Positions 8,491 through 16,621 of a stretch of DNA of 64,000 nucleotides are shown in pieces. The translations under genes were made by a program, and so were the position numbers. Where the stretch lies: assembly GCF_902499125.1 (NCBI RefSeq), contig NZ_CABVPX010000008.1:62001-126000 (forward strand), written 5' to 3'. Within the stretch, counting starts at the first letter, position 1, and every line of letters begins with the position of its first letter. The stretch comes from Burkholderia arboris. GTDB taxonomy: Bacteria > Pseudomonadota > Gammaproteobacteria > Burkholderiales > Burkholderiaceae. The notes beneath the pieces are model-generated. The model ran no database searches. It was not told where the DNA came from and saw nothing but the letters and a program-made list of their open reading frames with translations.

Positions 8491-9386
8491 CGCGCGCACC
8501 GTGGACACCGGACGGGTTCGATGACTGGCGCCGCCGCTATCCGGCGACACCGTTCGCACGGGTCGCGGCGAACCTCGACCGGACCGGTGCGTTCATCGAC
8601 AGCTGGACAGCGCGCACGGCCCGCCTGCCGCTGACGACAACGGTCGTGCTCATCGCGGGGCTCTACTCCGAATGGCTGCCGGGCTGCAATCGCGGCGCGC
8701 GGCAAACGCTCGGCGCGGCCGGCTATCGCGTACTGACGGTGCCCGTGCGCTCCGCGCGCGGCGTGTTCGACCAGGGCGCACATATCGGCCGACACCTGCG
8801 TGCGCACGTGCCGGCCGGCAGCGAATTCGTCGTGCTCGCACACAGCAAGGGCGGCATCGATACGCTCGCGGCGCTCGTCGGCGACCCGGTGCTGTCAGCG
8901 CGTTGCGCGGGCATCGCGCTCGTGCAGCCACCGGTCGGCCCGTCCGCGATCGTCGACACGATCTTCCGTCACGGCATGCCGCCGCACGTGGCCGCGCCGT
9001 GGCCCGACCGCATTGCCCGCCGCATGCTGCGCACGCGCTGGACGGACGCCGGCACGCGCGACATCAGCAGCCGGCGCGATCCCGGTGTCGGCGCGATGCT
9101 CGCAGCGCTGCCGCGCGACCTGCATCTCGTGCATGGGGTGAGCTGGTCGGTCGAAGCGTCCACGCGCTTCGATTCGCATCATGCGCGGTTGAACGGTCTT
9201 CGCCCGGGCTGCGCGCACGACGGGCAGTTTTATCTCGATCACCAGGTGTTGCCCGGCGTCCCGCAAATCTGCCTGCCGCGTCTCGATCACGGCCAGCCCG
9301 TGCTCGGCGGGCTCGGCTTCGACGCCGGCCGCTTCTGGCTCGCGCTCGCCGACCTGCTGCACGTCACGCGCGGTCAGACCAGGTAA
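8487..9386 (+). CDS. Alpha/beta-hydrolase-fold protein
   Basis: A 299-residue protein. The nucleophile elbow is AHSKGG, a variant of GxSxG with the catalytic serine followed by Lys, after the strand EFVVLAHS; an early strand reads TTTVVLIAGLYSEW. A late LDHGQPVLGG segment could carry the catalytic histidine. The start ATG at 8487 overlaps the PF10118 stop by four bases. The 3' end overlaps the convergent GNAT-like gene by 13 bp (9374-9386), a sign of a tightly packed locus. It could release or transfer an acyl group as a thioesterase or esterase; the substrate is unknown. Confidence 0.75.
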   Translation: MTRAPWTPDGFDDWRRRYPATPFARVAANLDRTGAFIDSWTARTARLPLTTTVVLIAGLYSEWLPGCNRGARQTLGAAGYRVLTVPVRSARGVFDQGAHIGRHLRAHVPAGSEFVVLAHSKGGIDTLAALVGDPVLSARCAGIALVQPPVGPSAIVDTIFRHGMPPHVAAPWPDRIARRMLRTRWTDAGTRDISSRRDPGVGAMLAALPRDLHLVHGVSWSVEASTRFDSHHARLNGLRPGCAHDGQFYLDHQVLPGVPQICLPRLDHGQPVLGGLGFDAGRFWLALADLLHVTRGQTR

Positions 9387-10489
9387 ATCTCGAACCCCGG
9401 CACGCGGCCGGCCAGCAGGCCGTCGATCGGCTCGGACGGCTCGCCGGTCGGCAGCGTATAGAGATCCATCGGCGTTCGCGCCGCGTAATACCGCGCGAGC
9501 GCGGGCCAGAGCGGATCGCCGTCGTACAGGCACAGCTGCATCAGCGCATAGCGGTTGCGCGTGCGCAGCCATGCGGCGTCGAGCAGCGCCGCAAACACGG
9601 CAGGATCGCGATCGCGCACCTGCAGGTGCGTCAGGTAGACGTCGCGCAGCGGCTCGCCGGGCGCCGCGATACGCGGGCGGCGCAACGCGGGCGCGAGCGT
9701 GTTGAATGCGACGCGGATCGCCTGCAGCGGCAGCGGCAATCGTTCGAGCACGATCCGCTTGATGTCGCCGGCGTCCCACGGCGCGACGCAACCTCGCAGG
9801 TTGCCGTGCGCGTCGAGCGCCAGCAGGAATGCATCGAGGCCGAACGCCGGCCACGTATCGAGCCGGCGCGCGAACTCCCCCGCGGAAAACACGCCGCCGA
9901 ACGGCTGGCGGCGCGACTCGGCATCGAGAAACGCGCGCAGTGCGTCCGCGTGATGCGGCTGCGCTCCGACGATCCGGATGCCGGGCACACTGCGCGGTGC
10001 CGACGACAGCCCGCGCTGCGCGTAGATCGACACGTTCTCGTAGCCATGCCAGTGCGAGAAGCGCAGCCGGTTCGCGCGCCGCGACCGCGCCAGCGACTGC
10101 ACCGCGAGCCGGTTGTCGCGGATCATGCAGCAGTAGGCGTACTGCACGCCTGCGTCGGCGCGCAGCGCCGCGAAGCGTTCGCGCACCGAGTCGGTCCATT
10201 CGCGCGACAGACGCCGGTCGGGCATCAGGCGCAGGTCGCCGAGATAGGCGACCGGCTGCACGCGTTCGCCGAGATAGCCGTCGCGCACGACGAGGCTCGC
10301 CAGCCCCTTCAGCGAAGCGGGCTTGCCCTCTGCGAGCCACACCTCGTGATGCGGCGCGTGGCAGCGATGCAGGGCGAAGTAGTCGGGCGCGCGGTCGAAG
10401 CGCAGCGGCAGGCTGCCCTGCATCGCATGGCGGGCCTGGAATTCGAGGATGTGCGCGTTGTCGGCCGGTTGCGCGAGACGGATCCGCAT
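9374..10489 (-). CDS. GNAT-like acyltransferase (probable double domain)
   Basis: A 371-residue protein. The N-terminus (MRIRLAQPADNAHILEFQ) is the classic first strand and helix of a GNAT fold, followed by PVAYLGDLRLMPDRR, a typical GNAT core strand leading to the acyl-CoA loop. A second region from about residue 170 (RIVGAQPHHADALRAFLD) repeats the same beginning, so the protein may hold two GNAT modules, one degenerate. It follows the gene at 10499 by 9 bp on the same strand. The family transfers acyl groups from CoA or ACP to amines, which would suit N-acyl lipid synthesis beside a GH3-like enzyme (inference). Confidence 0.65.
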   Translation of the reverse strand: MRIRLAQPADNAHILEFQARHAMQGSLPLRFDRAPDYFALHRCHAPHHEVWLAEGKPASLKGLASLVVRDGYLGERVQPVAYLGDLRLMPDRRLSREWTDSVRERFAALRADAGVQYAYCCMIRDNRLAVQSLARSRRANRLRFSHWHGYENVSIYAQRGLSSAPRSVPGIRIVGAQPHHADALRAFLDAESRRQPFGGVFSAGEFARRLDTWPAFGLDAFLLALDAHGNLRGCVAPWDAGDIKRIVLERLPLPLQAIRVAFNTLAPALRRPRIAAPGEPLRDVYLTHLQVRDRDPAVFAALLDAAWLRTRNRYALMQLCLYDGDPLWPALARYYAARTPMDLYTLPTGEPSEPIDGLLAGRVPGFEIYLV

Positions 10490-10498
10490 GGGCGCGGC

Positions 10499-11209
10499 TC
10501 ACGTGCCGTCGAACAACCGGCGCGCGAGCGGCCGCAGGTTCGACGCCGACAGTTCGCACAGGCACACGAGTTCGTCGCCGCGTGCATAGCCGGGATTGCG
10601 TGCGAGGAAGTAGTCGACGTCGGCCAGCCGCCGGTGCGCGGCCGGCACCTCGGCGAGCGTGGGCGCGAGCCGGCCCATCGGCGTGTCGAACGACAGGATG
10701 CCGGTGGCCGGATCGTATGCGTGCCCGTAACGGCTGGCGGCCAGGTAATCCATCAGGTCCTGCGTCGCCGGTGAAGTCAGGTTGCCGGCACGCGGCGCGT
10801 AGTCGCGCGCGAACGCGCGCAGGTAGCGATAGGTGCGATGCCCCTTGCAGATCAGGAACCAGTACAGCGGCACGGCCGGCGCCTGCCGCCATACGTCGCC
10901 CGCATGGCGGATCCACGCAAACGCGAGATGCTGCGTGCCCCAGTGCGCAGGATCGATGATGGTGTCACCGGAAAAGATCACGCGGATCGGCGCGTCGCGC
11001 CAGTGCGCGTCGTACTGCTTGAGCGTCGAGAAGCCCTGGATCGCGCCGCCGGCGTCGCGCAGCACGATGCAGTGCGTCTTGTCGCCGAGGTCGTGGTCGA
11101 ACCGTGCGCGCCCCGTATCGCAATACGACGCCGCATACAACGAGAACATCCGCTCGATGTCGCCGGGGCCCAGGGCCGCACGTTCGACGGCGGTGGCGCG
11201 CAACTCCAT
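10499..11209 (-). CDS. Conserved hypothetical, GNAT-like
   Basis: A 236-residue protein without a recognised catalytic motif. The opening LGPGDIERMFSLYAASY and the strands RFDHDLGDKTHCIVLRD and PIRVIFSGDTIIDP resemble an N-acyltransferase (GNAT-like) fold. ATG 11207-11209 is preceded by AGGAGT (11215-11220 on this strand) at the right spacing, which decides this start over one five codons upstream. It is the first gene of a leftward pair with the GNAT gene at 9374 and divergent from the PAP2-desaturase fusion at 11271. It probably works on the same product as its neighbours; the function is unknown. Confidence 0.6.
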   Translation of the reverse strand: MELRATAVERAALGPGDIERMFSLYAASYCDTGRARFDHDLGDKTHCIVLRDAGGAIQGFSTLKQYDAHWRDAPIRVIFSGDTIIDPAHWGTQHLAFAWIRHAGDVWRQAPAVPLYWFLICKGHRTYRYLRAFARDYAPRAGNLTSPATQDLMDYLAASRYGHAYDPATGILSFDTPMGRLAPTLAEVPAAHRRLADVDYFLARNPGYARGDELVCLCELSASNLRPLARRLFDGT

Positions 11210-11270
11210 CGGGTACTCCTGCAAGGCTGAACAGCTTGCTATGATAGCCCGTTACCCGCCCGCTCAAGCC

Positions 11271-12731
11271 ATGTCCCAGGTCCTTTCCCGCCAGGATGCG
11301 AACGACACGCCGATCGCCCGGCCATGGCTGCTGCTCGTCGCCTATCTCGTCGTGACGGGTGCACTCTACTGCTTCGTCACGCACGTGCCACTCGGCCCCG
11401 TCACCGCGATTCCGGCGAGCGCGCTCGATCGCGCGATTCCGGTGCTGCCCGGCACCGTGCCGCTTTACCTCAGCTACCTGTGCGCGATGCCCGCGCTCGT
11501 CTGGCTCGGGCGCGGCCGCGCCTGGCTGCTGCCGGCGTTCTTCGCCGGCGCGCTCGCGGCCGGCCTTTGCCTGGCCGCTCATCTGCTGCATCCGACCGCG
11601 GTGGCGTGGCCGCCTGCCGGGCGCGGCTGGATCGCATGGCTGCAGCGGATCGACCCGCCGCTCGCCGCATCACCGAGCGGGCACGTCGCGCTGCCGATCG
11701 CCATCGCGATCGTGCTGCTGGCGCTGCGGCAGCGGCCGGCCGTGCTGTTCGTCGCGTGGAGCGCGCTGCTGATGGCGACGGTGCTGACCACCGGCCAGCA
11801 TCGTGCCGCAGATGCCGCATGGGGCGGCGTGACGGGCATCGTTGCCAGCATGGTCACGCTCGCGCTGCTGCGTGCACGGGTCGACCTGCGCACGATCGCA
11901 GCCGCACTGTTCGAATGGGCGTGCATCATCGTGGCGATCCGCGTCGCCGTTGCGCTCGGCGCGTGGTACCTGCATGCGCTCGCCGTGGTCGTCGTCGCGA
12001 CGCGCCAGCATGCGCTGTTCATCCTGTATCACGATGCGGCCCACTATCACGTCACGCGCCGGCGCGGCCTCAACGACTTCCTGATCAACGTGGCGATCGG
12101 CGTGCCGGGTCTCGTGCCCGTCGAGTTCTATCGGCCACTGCACCTCGCGCATCATCGCCATCTCGGCACCGCGCAGGATCCCGAGCGCCAGTTCCTCTAT
12201 CACGACCAGCCGTGGCGGTTCCGTCCGCTCGATGCGTGGCCGCTCGCGCGGCAATGCCTCGGTGACCTGTTCGTGCTGAACATGGTGCGCAACATGGCGG
12301 CATTCCGGCGCGCGGGCGGGCAGAACACGCGACTCGGCCGGCCGTTCCAGGCGGCTGTGGCGGTATGGATGACGATCGTCGCGCTGCTCGTGTGGACCGG
12401 TTCCGCGCACACGCTCGTGCGGGTCGCGGCGCTCTGGTTCGTGCCGCTGCTCACGCTGTCGGTGCTGCTACAGAAGATCCGCAGCATGGCCGAGCACAGT
12501 GGCGGGCCGGATGCGACGCCGGGCTGGGCCGACTGGACGTATTCGTGGCGAACCGGCTGGATCGGCCGCGTGTTCGTGTGGCCGTATCACATCAATCTGC
12601 ATCTGCAGCATCATCGCAATCCGGCGGTGCCGTGGCATGCGTTGCCCGGCACGGTCGAGCGTGACGAGCACCAGCTCGGCGGGCCGGAACTGGCCGGGCT
12701 GCTGTGGTCAGGCGTCCCGCCGAAGTCATGA
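11271..12731 (+). CDS. PAP2-like phosphatase domain fused to fatty acid desaturase
   Basis: A 486-residue membrane protein with two parts. Residues 1-200 have several hydrophobic spans and the PAP2/IPC-synthase-like catalytic pieces PSGH (135-138) and H177-x3-D181. Residues 210-480 form a full desaturase with histidine boxes HDAAHYH (254-260), HLAHHRH (291-297) and HLQHH (444-448). No stop or frameshift separates them. ATG 11271 gives a compact N-terminus, while ATG 11241 ten codons earlier is possible; neither has a good SD sequence. The gene is the right-hand end of the lipid block. PAP2 enzymes remove phosphate from lipid phosphates or move lipid head groups, so the fusion may dephosphorylate and desaturate the same lipid (inference). 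Confidence 0.82.
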   Translation: MSQVLSRQDANDTPIARPWLLLVAYLVVTGALYCFVTHVPLGPVTAIPASALDRAIPVLPGTVPLYLSYLCAMPALVWLGRGRAWLLPAFFAGALAAGLCLAAHLLHPTAVAWPPAGRGWIAWLQRIDPPLAASPSGHVALPIAIAIVLLALRQRPAVLFVAWSALLMATVLTTGQHRAADAAWGGVTGIVASMVTLALLRARVDLRTIAAALFEWACIIVAIRVAVALGAWYLHALAVVVVATRQHALFILYHDAAHYHVTRRRGLNDFLINVAIGVPGLVPVEFYRPLHLAHHRHLGTAQDPERQFLYHDQPWRFRPLDAWPLARQCLGDLFVLNMVRNMAAFRRAGGQNTRLGRPFQAAVAVWMTIVALLVWTGSAHTLVRVAALWFVPLLTLSVLLQKIRSMAEHSGGPDATPGWADWTYSWRTGWIGRVFVWPYHINLHLQHHRNPAVPWHALPGTVERDEHQLGGPELAGLLWSGVPPKS

Positions 12732-12738
12732 CGGGCGA

Positions 12739-12764
12739 CGACGTGCGCGATGTCGCACACGTCG
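12739..12764. terminator. Hairpin between convergent genes
   Basis: Arms CGACGTGCGCGA (12739-12750) and TCGCACACGTCG (12753-12764) pair at 11 of 12 positions (the twelfth is a G-T type pair) around a 2-base loop. It lies between the convergent PAP2-desaturase and RNase T2 genes. There is no T-tract, so it may be a weak two-way terminator or an mRNA-end structure. Confidence 0.45.
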
Positions 12765-12776
12765 CGCCCTGCCCCG

Positions 12777-13508
12777 TTACTTCGCGATATACACGCCCGA
12801 CGTCGGGCACGTGCCCTGCGTGTTGCCGTCCGTCACGAGCGACGCCGCGCTCGGGAACTGCGCAGCCGCATTCGTCTTCACCGCGATCCAGGCTTCGGTG
12901 AAGTAGCTCACGCCATTCGTCTTCGTGCACTTCAGCGACACCGCGCTGCGCGTGTTGCTGCCGAACGCGCCTTCGAACGCCGACAGCAACTGGTTACGCG
13001 TGACCGTCTTGCCCGCGTTCGCCTGCAGGAATGTGTTGAACGACGTGTTGCCGAGCCGGCTGATCATGCCCGACGCCTGGTTCCAGTACGCATCGGGCGT
13101 CGCCGAGTTCGAGCAGGTGCCGTGCTTGAACCACTCGTGCTTGTCGAGGCACGACGCAACGCCCGGCATGTATGTCGACAGCGTGTTGCGCGTCGCGCTG
13201 CTGATCGGGTACGCGTCCATGCTGCACCACTGGTGCGCGTTGTCGAGGTCGATGTCGTTCTGCGGCACGCCGCAATAGAACGGCTGGTTGCCGTCATAGC
13301 GGTTCGGCCACAGGCCATGCAGCGACAGGCTCGTCGCCGCATACGAGCCGGCGAGGTTCGTGCATTCCGGCGTATCGTGCGACGCGCAGAAGCCGGGCTC
13401 CCACGATGCGGCGAGCAACAGGTAGTCGTAGCTGGTCTGCGCGGTGGCGTGCAGTGAAGCGGAAGCGACAGCGAGTGCGGCAGCGGCGCGGGCGAGCGTC
13501 TTGAGCAT
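12777..13508 (-). CDS. Secreted ribonuclease T2 family protein (RNase I-like)
   Basis: A 243-residue protein with a Sec signal peptide (MLKTLARAAAALAVASASLHATA, in short a Lys-Arg start, a hydrophobic core and ATA before the cleavage point). Both active-site boxes of the RNase T2 family are present: CAS1 HGLWP (64-68) and CAS2 HEWFKHGTC (124-132), including the two catalytic histidines, Glu125 and Lys128. Several cysteines fit periplasmic disulfides. It hydrolyses RNA through 2',3'-cyclic phosphates in the periplasm or outside the cell. AGGAAA lies 7 bases before ATG 13506-13508. It stands alone, convergent with the preceding gene. Confidence 0.93.
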   Translation of the reverse strand: MLKTLARAAAALAVASASLHATAQTSYDYLLLAASWEPGFCASHDTPECTNLAGSYAATSLSLHGLWPNRYDGNQPFYCGVPQNDIDLDNAHQWCSMDAYPISSATRNTLSTYMPGVASCLDKHEWFKHGTCSNSATPDAYWNQASGMISRLGNTSFNTFLQANAGKTVTRNQLLSAFEGAFGSNTRSAVSLKCTKTNGVSYFTEAWIAVKTNAAAQFPSAASLVTDGNTQGTCPTSGVYIAK

Positions 13509-13737
13509 GGCGTGTTTCCTCGGAAAAGGCTTGCGGTCGCGGGATGCGCCGCAAGGTTGTCGAATGTCTGCCCGCGATTGTTGCTGTCGCAACGTGGCAC
13601 GAATGTGAAGGTGGACGAAAGAATTCGCGCGCGCCGCCGAAGCGGTTACAAGCGGTACCGGTACCAACCGTTGCCTTCCCCCGCACGCGACGCCGGCGTA
13701 CCGTGCCGGCATCCTCATCCTGCAACGGAGCATCCCC

Positions 13738-14127
13738 ATGGTGACGGCCGCACGGCTGGGCAAGCCCTATTGCGTCGAGATCGGCAACGGGCGCAGCGTC
13801 GTGCGCGCGGACACGCACAAGGCAGGCAAAGGCGGCGACGCAGGCATGCGGCCGCACGAACTGCTCGAAAGCGCGCTCGCGGCCTGCGTCTGCATGTCGA
13901 TCGACCTCGCCGCAGAGCGCGCGGGCGTGACGCTGCCCGCCTGTACGGCGGAGGTGGCCATCGACCGCCTCGAGCACGAAACCGGTTTCGATATCGCGCT
14001 GCGCTTCGCGGCGCCGCTGTCGCACACGCAGCAAGCACTCGTGCGCAACGCCGTACGGGCGTCTCCGGTCGCCCGCACGCTGGGCCGGCCGGTACGGATC
14101 AGGCCGGCGACGATCGTGCACCGCTGA
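13738..14127 (+). CDS. OsmC-family protein lacking the second cysteine
   Basis: A 129-residue OsmC/Ohr-like protein. The first active-site helix (MRPHELLESALAACVCMS, Cys50, with Cys52 beside it) matches the peroxidatic Cys region. The second motif, usually CPV-like, reads SPVARTL, so Ser109 replaces the resolving cysteine. Organic hydroperoxide reduction by the normal two-Cys mechanism is therefore doubtful; many such proteins are annotated only as OsmC-like. Sequence CGGAG lies 7 bases upstream of ATG 13738. A dyad around GGTACCGGTACC (13654-13665) lies about 70 bp upstream and may be regulatory. Confidence 0.85.
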   Translation: MVTAARLGKPYCVEIGNGRSVVRADTHKAGKGGDAGMRPHELLESALAACVCMSIDLAAERAGVTLPACTAEVAIDRLEHETGFDIALRFAAPLSHTQQALVRNAVRASPVARTLGRPVRIRPATIVHR

Positions 14128-14199
14128 CCCGTTCGTCGCGGGCGCCGCGCTGCCGGCGCACCGACGGTCGATCGGCCTGCGCTTGCGGCACGCGCGCGC

Positions 14200-14778
14200 T
14201 CACGACCCGCTGCCGAGCTGCGTGCACGCGCGCGCAGACGCTTCGGGGCCTTCGAGCGCGAGAATCTGCCACACGCCGATACTGACGCGCTGGCGCGCCA
14301 CCGTCGACGCATCGGCCAGCAACGCCTCGACGCGCGGCGCGGCATCGGGCGCCTTCTGTTGCAGCGCCGCGTGATGCCGCGCGCGCGACGCCGGCTCGGA
14401 TTCGTACACGTCGCACAGACGCACCATGCCGGCGAGGCCGGCCAGGTCGTCGTCCTTGTCGATCGCGCCCGGCTCGACGGGGGCGAGCCCCTTGCGCTCC
14501 GCCGGCGGCAGCTTGTTGCGCGCGCCTTCGTCGATCGCCGTGGCGGAGGCCGGCGGCAGGCCGCCGATCGCCGCGACGATCCGGCTGCCCGCGGCGATCA
14601 TGTCGCCCTGGCACTCGATCTTCTCGGCGGCCGCGACGTTCGAGCAGAACGATACCGACGTCCGGTACACGTCGTTGCTCATGCGCGGCACTTCGTCGGT
14701 GCCCGCCTGCGCAAGGCCGGCGCTGGCCAGCGCGAGCGCAGCGGGAATCAGGAAACGGAAATCTCTCGTCTTGTTCAT
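14200..14778 (-). CDS. Exported hypothetical protein
   Basis: A 192-residue protein with a clear signal peptide (MNKTRDFRFLIPAALALASAG, then AQA before the cut). The mature part is acidic and helical, with cysteines at about 45, 56, 122 and 184 that could form two disulfides. I recognise no family motif. It lies 93 bp downstream of the HdeD-protease fusion on the same strand and may be co-transcribed with it. There is no strong SD sequence before ATG 14776-14778. Confidence 0.65.
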   Translation of the reverse strand: MNKTRDFRFLIPAALALASAGLAQAGTDEVPRMSNDVYRTSVSFCSNVAAAEKIECQGDMIAAGSRIVAAIGGLPPASATAIDEGARNKLPPAERKGLAPVEPGAIDKDDDLAGLAGMVRLCDVYESEPASRARHHAALQQKAPDAAPRVEALLADASTVARQRVSIGVWQILALEGPEASARACTQLGSGS

Positions 14779-14871
14779 TGTTGTCGTCTGTGGGGTGTGA
14801 TGGCGGGCAAACTCGACGGGCCGCGCGGCGGCGCGCCCTGCGATGCCGGGCCCTCGTCCGGCATCGCGCGA

Positions 14872-16275
14872 TCACTTCATCGACGCAGCCTCCGATCCGC
14901 CGGGCGACAGCGCCGCGTTGTCCTGCTCGCGCCATGCGCGGCGCGATGCCATGATCGCGCTCACCGCCGCGCGCGCGACCTTCCACCATGCGAACGGGCG
15001 CGGATCGGCGAGCATGCTGAGCGCGCGCGCATAGTCGAGCGTGAGCCCGGGCGTCCACGCCATCGTCACCGCGCGCTTGCGGATCTGCGCGGCCACCCAC
15101 AGCTCGGGCGTGAGCAGCAGCCGCACGAACGCGCCCCACCCGGCCCGCGCGCCCTTCAGCCGCCACACCGCGCCGTCGAGCGCGGCTTCGAGCGCCTGCG
15201 ACACGGTGCTCGAGCAGTTGCGGTGCGTGAGGTTGTAGGTCACGTTCTGCCGGTACGACAACCAGAACGCGTCGAGCTTGGCCGGATCGTAGTTGCGGAT
15301 ACGCACGCGCACCGTCGACGGGCACCACGCCTTCGACTCGGTCGCATAGTCGGGCTGGAACAGGCCCGGCACGTCGTTCTCGCGCGTCGCACGCAGGATG
15401 CGCGTGAATTCGTCCGGAGAACGATCGATTTCGACACCCGGATACAGGCTGATGTAGATGCCCTCCGGCGATTCCAGCGCCGCATGCCCGGTCGAGATCA
15501 CGCCGTTGACGTCCACCGCCGCGATATAGCGGTCGATCACCGGATAGCGCTGCGCTTCGGCCTTCGACGTGCCGGTCGGCGTCCACACATGCACGGTGAG
15601 CGCATGCTCGCCATCGGCCGGCGGGCCGTCCCATTCGGATTGCGCGAACCGCGGCCGGTCGCGCGCCTCGTCGAGGTCGGGTACGAACGCCGGCGCGGGC
15701 GACGTCGCGAACGCGGGATTGCGCGTCAGCCGCCGCACGCGCGCGGCAAGGCTCAGCATGTGCATCCCGCCGAACATCAGCAACAGGCCGAGGCAGTACG
15801 GTACGGTGCCGACATAGTGGGTCGGGTACGGCTGGAAGAAGAAGATCGCGAGCAGGATCTCGACGACGCCCCAGGCGAACGCCACGTTCCAGCGGCGGTA
15901 GCGCACCATCCACGCGGACGTGCACTGCAGCAGCCCGTCGACGAGGAACAGCGTGCCGAAGATCATCGACAGCAGGAAGTGGCCGTGGTGATGGCCGGCA
16001 AACACGAGCCCCGCGGCGACCACGACGACGATGCCCTTCACGTAGCGCAGGATGCGCTGCCCGCCGACACCGCTGCCGGCCACCGCGAGCGTCGCGAGCC
16101 CCTCGATCAGGAACAGCCACGCGAACAGCTCGATCGGGAAATGCAGCGCGCCGTCGAGCGCGTCGACGAAGATGCCGACGCCCGCGGCCACCCACAGCCA
16201 GCCCAGCACGGTCAGCCCGCGCCAGCGGGTTCGCAGATATTCGATGCCCAGCAGCAGCAACACCAGTCGTACCAT
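14872..16275 (-). CDS. HdeD-type membrane domain fused to permuted-papain-like domain
   Basis: A 467-residue protein. Residues 1-185 carry about six membrane spans in the paired pattern of HdeD/DUF308 proteins (acid-resistance family in enterics). Residues 225-440 form a soluble domain with ISTGHAALE (His264) before, and THRNCSSTVSQAL (H351, Cys354) after, a beta-rich stretch. His before Cys is the order of permuted papain-fold enzymes (LRAT, DUF4105 and NlpC-like hydrolases), so Cys354-His264 is a plausible catalytic pair. The substrate is unknown; peptidase, amidase or acyltransferase are all possible. The gene probably starts a two-gene unit with the exported protein at 14200. Confidence 0.72.
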   Translation of the reverse strand: MVRLVLLLLGIEYLRTRWRGLTVLGWLWVAAGVGIFVDALDGALHFPIELFAWLFLIEGLATLAVAGSGVGGQRILRYVKGIVVVVAAGLVFAGHHHGHFLLSMIFGTLFLVDGLLQCTSAWMVRYRRWNVAFAWGVVEILLAIFFFQPYPTHYVGTVPYCLGLLLMFGGMHMLSLAARVRRLTRNPAFATSPAPAFVPDLDEARDRPRFAQSEWDGPPADGEHALTVHVWTPTGTSKAEAQRYPVIDRYIAAVDVNGVISTGHAALESPEGIYISLYPGVEIDRSPDEFTRILRATRENDVPGLFQPDYATESKAWCPSTVRVRIRNYDPAKLDAFWLSYRQNVTYNLTHRNCSSTVSQALEAALDGAVWRLKGARAGWGAFVRLLLTPELWVAAQIRKRAVTMAWTPGLTLDYARALSMLADPRPFAWWKVARAAVSAIMASRRAWREQDNAALSPGGSEAASMK

Positions 16276-16621
16276 CGCGCCCTCGTGTCATTTTTCGGGA
16301 TACGCGCGGCCTCGCGTTCCCTGTCATTTCGACCACGCGTCGTGCGACGCGCCGGCCGGAAGGCGGTAATCGTTGCCGGCGCGTCATGCCTTCGGCATGA
16401 TCGATGGCGGCCGGCACGCACCGCTCTGGCCGAATAATAAGATATGGCGGAGTGGGTTGAAAGCCTGACGAAAACGTTTTCGGCGGGGCGCGAGCCGGTC
16501 CTGCCGGCCGCTGCCCTGGCAGATTTCCCGTTCGACAACATGCGGCTGATACGCGAGAATCCGGCTTCCGAGGGCGAAAGCCACTGAACTGAACCGAACC
16601 GCACAGACGGGACAACAAGAA
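16276..16621. other. Intergenic control region before the lipoprotein gene
   Basis: This 346-bp gap holds no convincing gene. It contains a perfect hairpin TCATGCC-TTC-GGCATGA (16384-16400) without a T-tract, a -10-like TAAGAT (16438-16443) and, about 25 bp further on, the perfect 14-bp palindrome listed separately. The layout suggests a repressed promoter for the gene at 16622 with a leader of over 100 nt. Confidence 0.45.
16469..16482. promoter_or_regulatory. LacI/GalR-type operator-like palindrome
   Basis: CGAAAACGTTTTCG is a perfect 14-bp palindrome with a central CG, the form of LacI/GalR-family operators. It lies just downstream of the -10-like TAAGAT and 140 bp before the lipoprotein start. 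No LacI-family gene is in the window, so the cognate protein would be encoded elsewhere. Confidence 0.4.
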
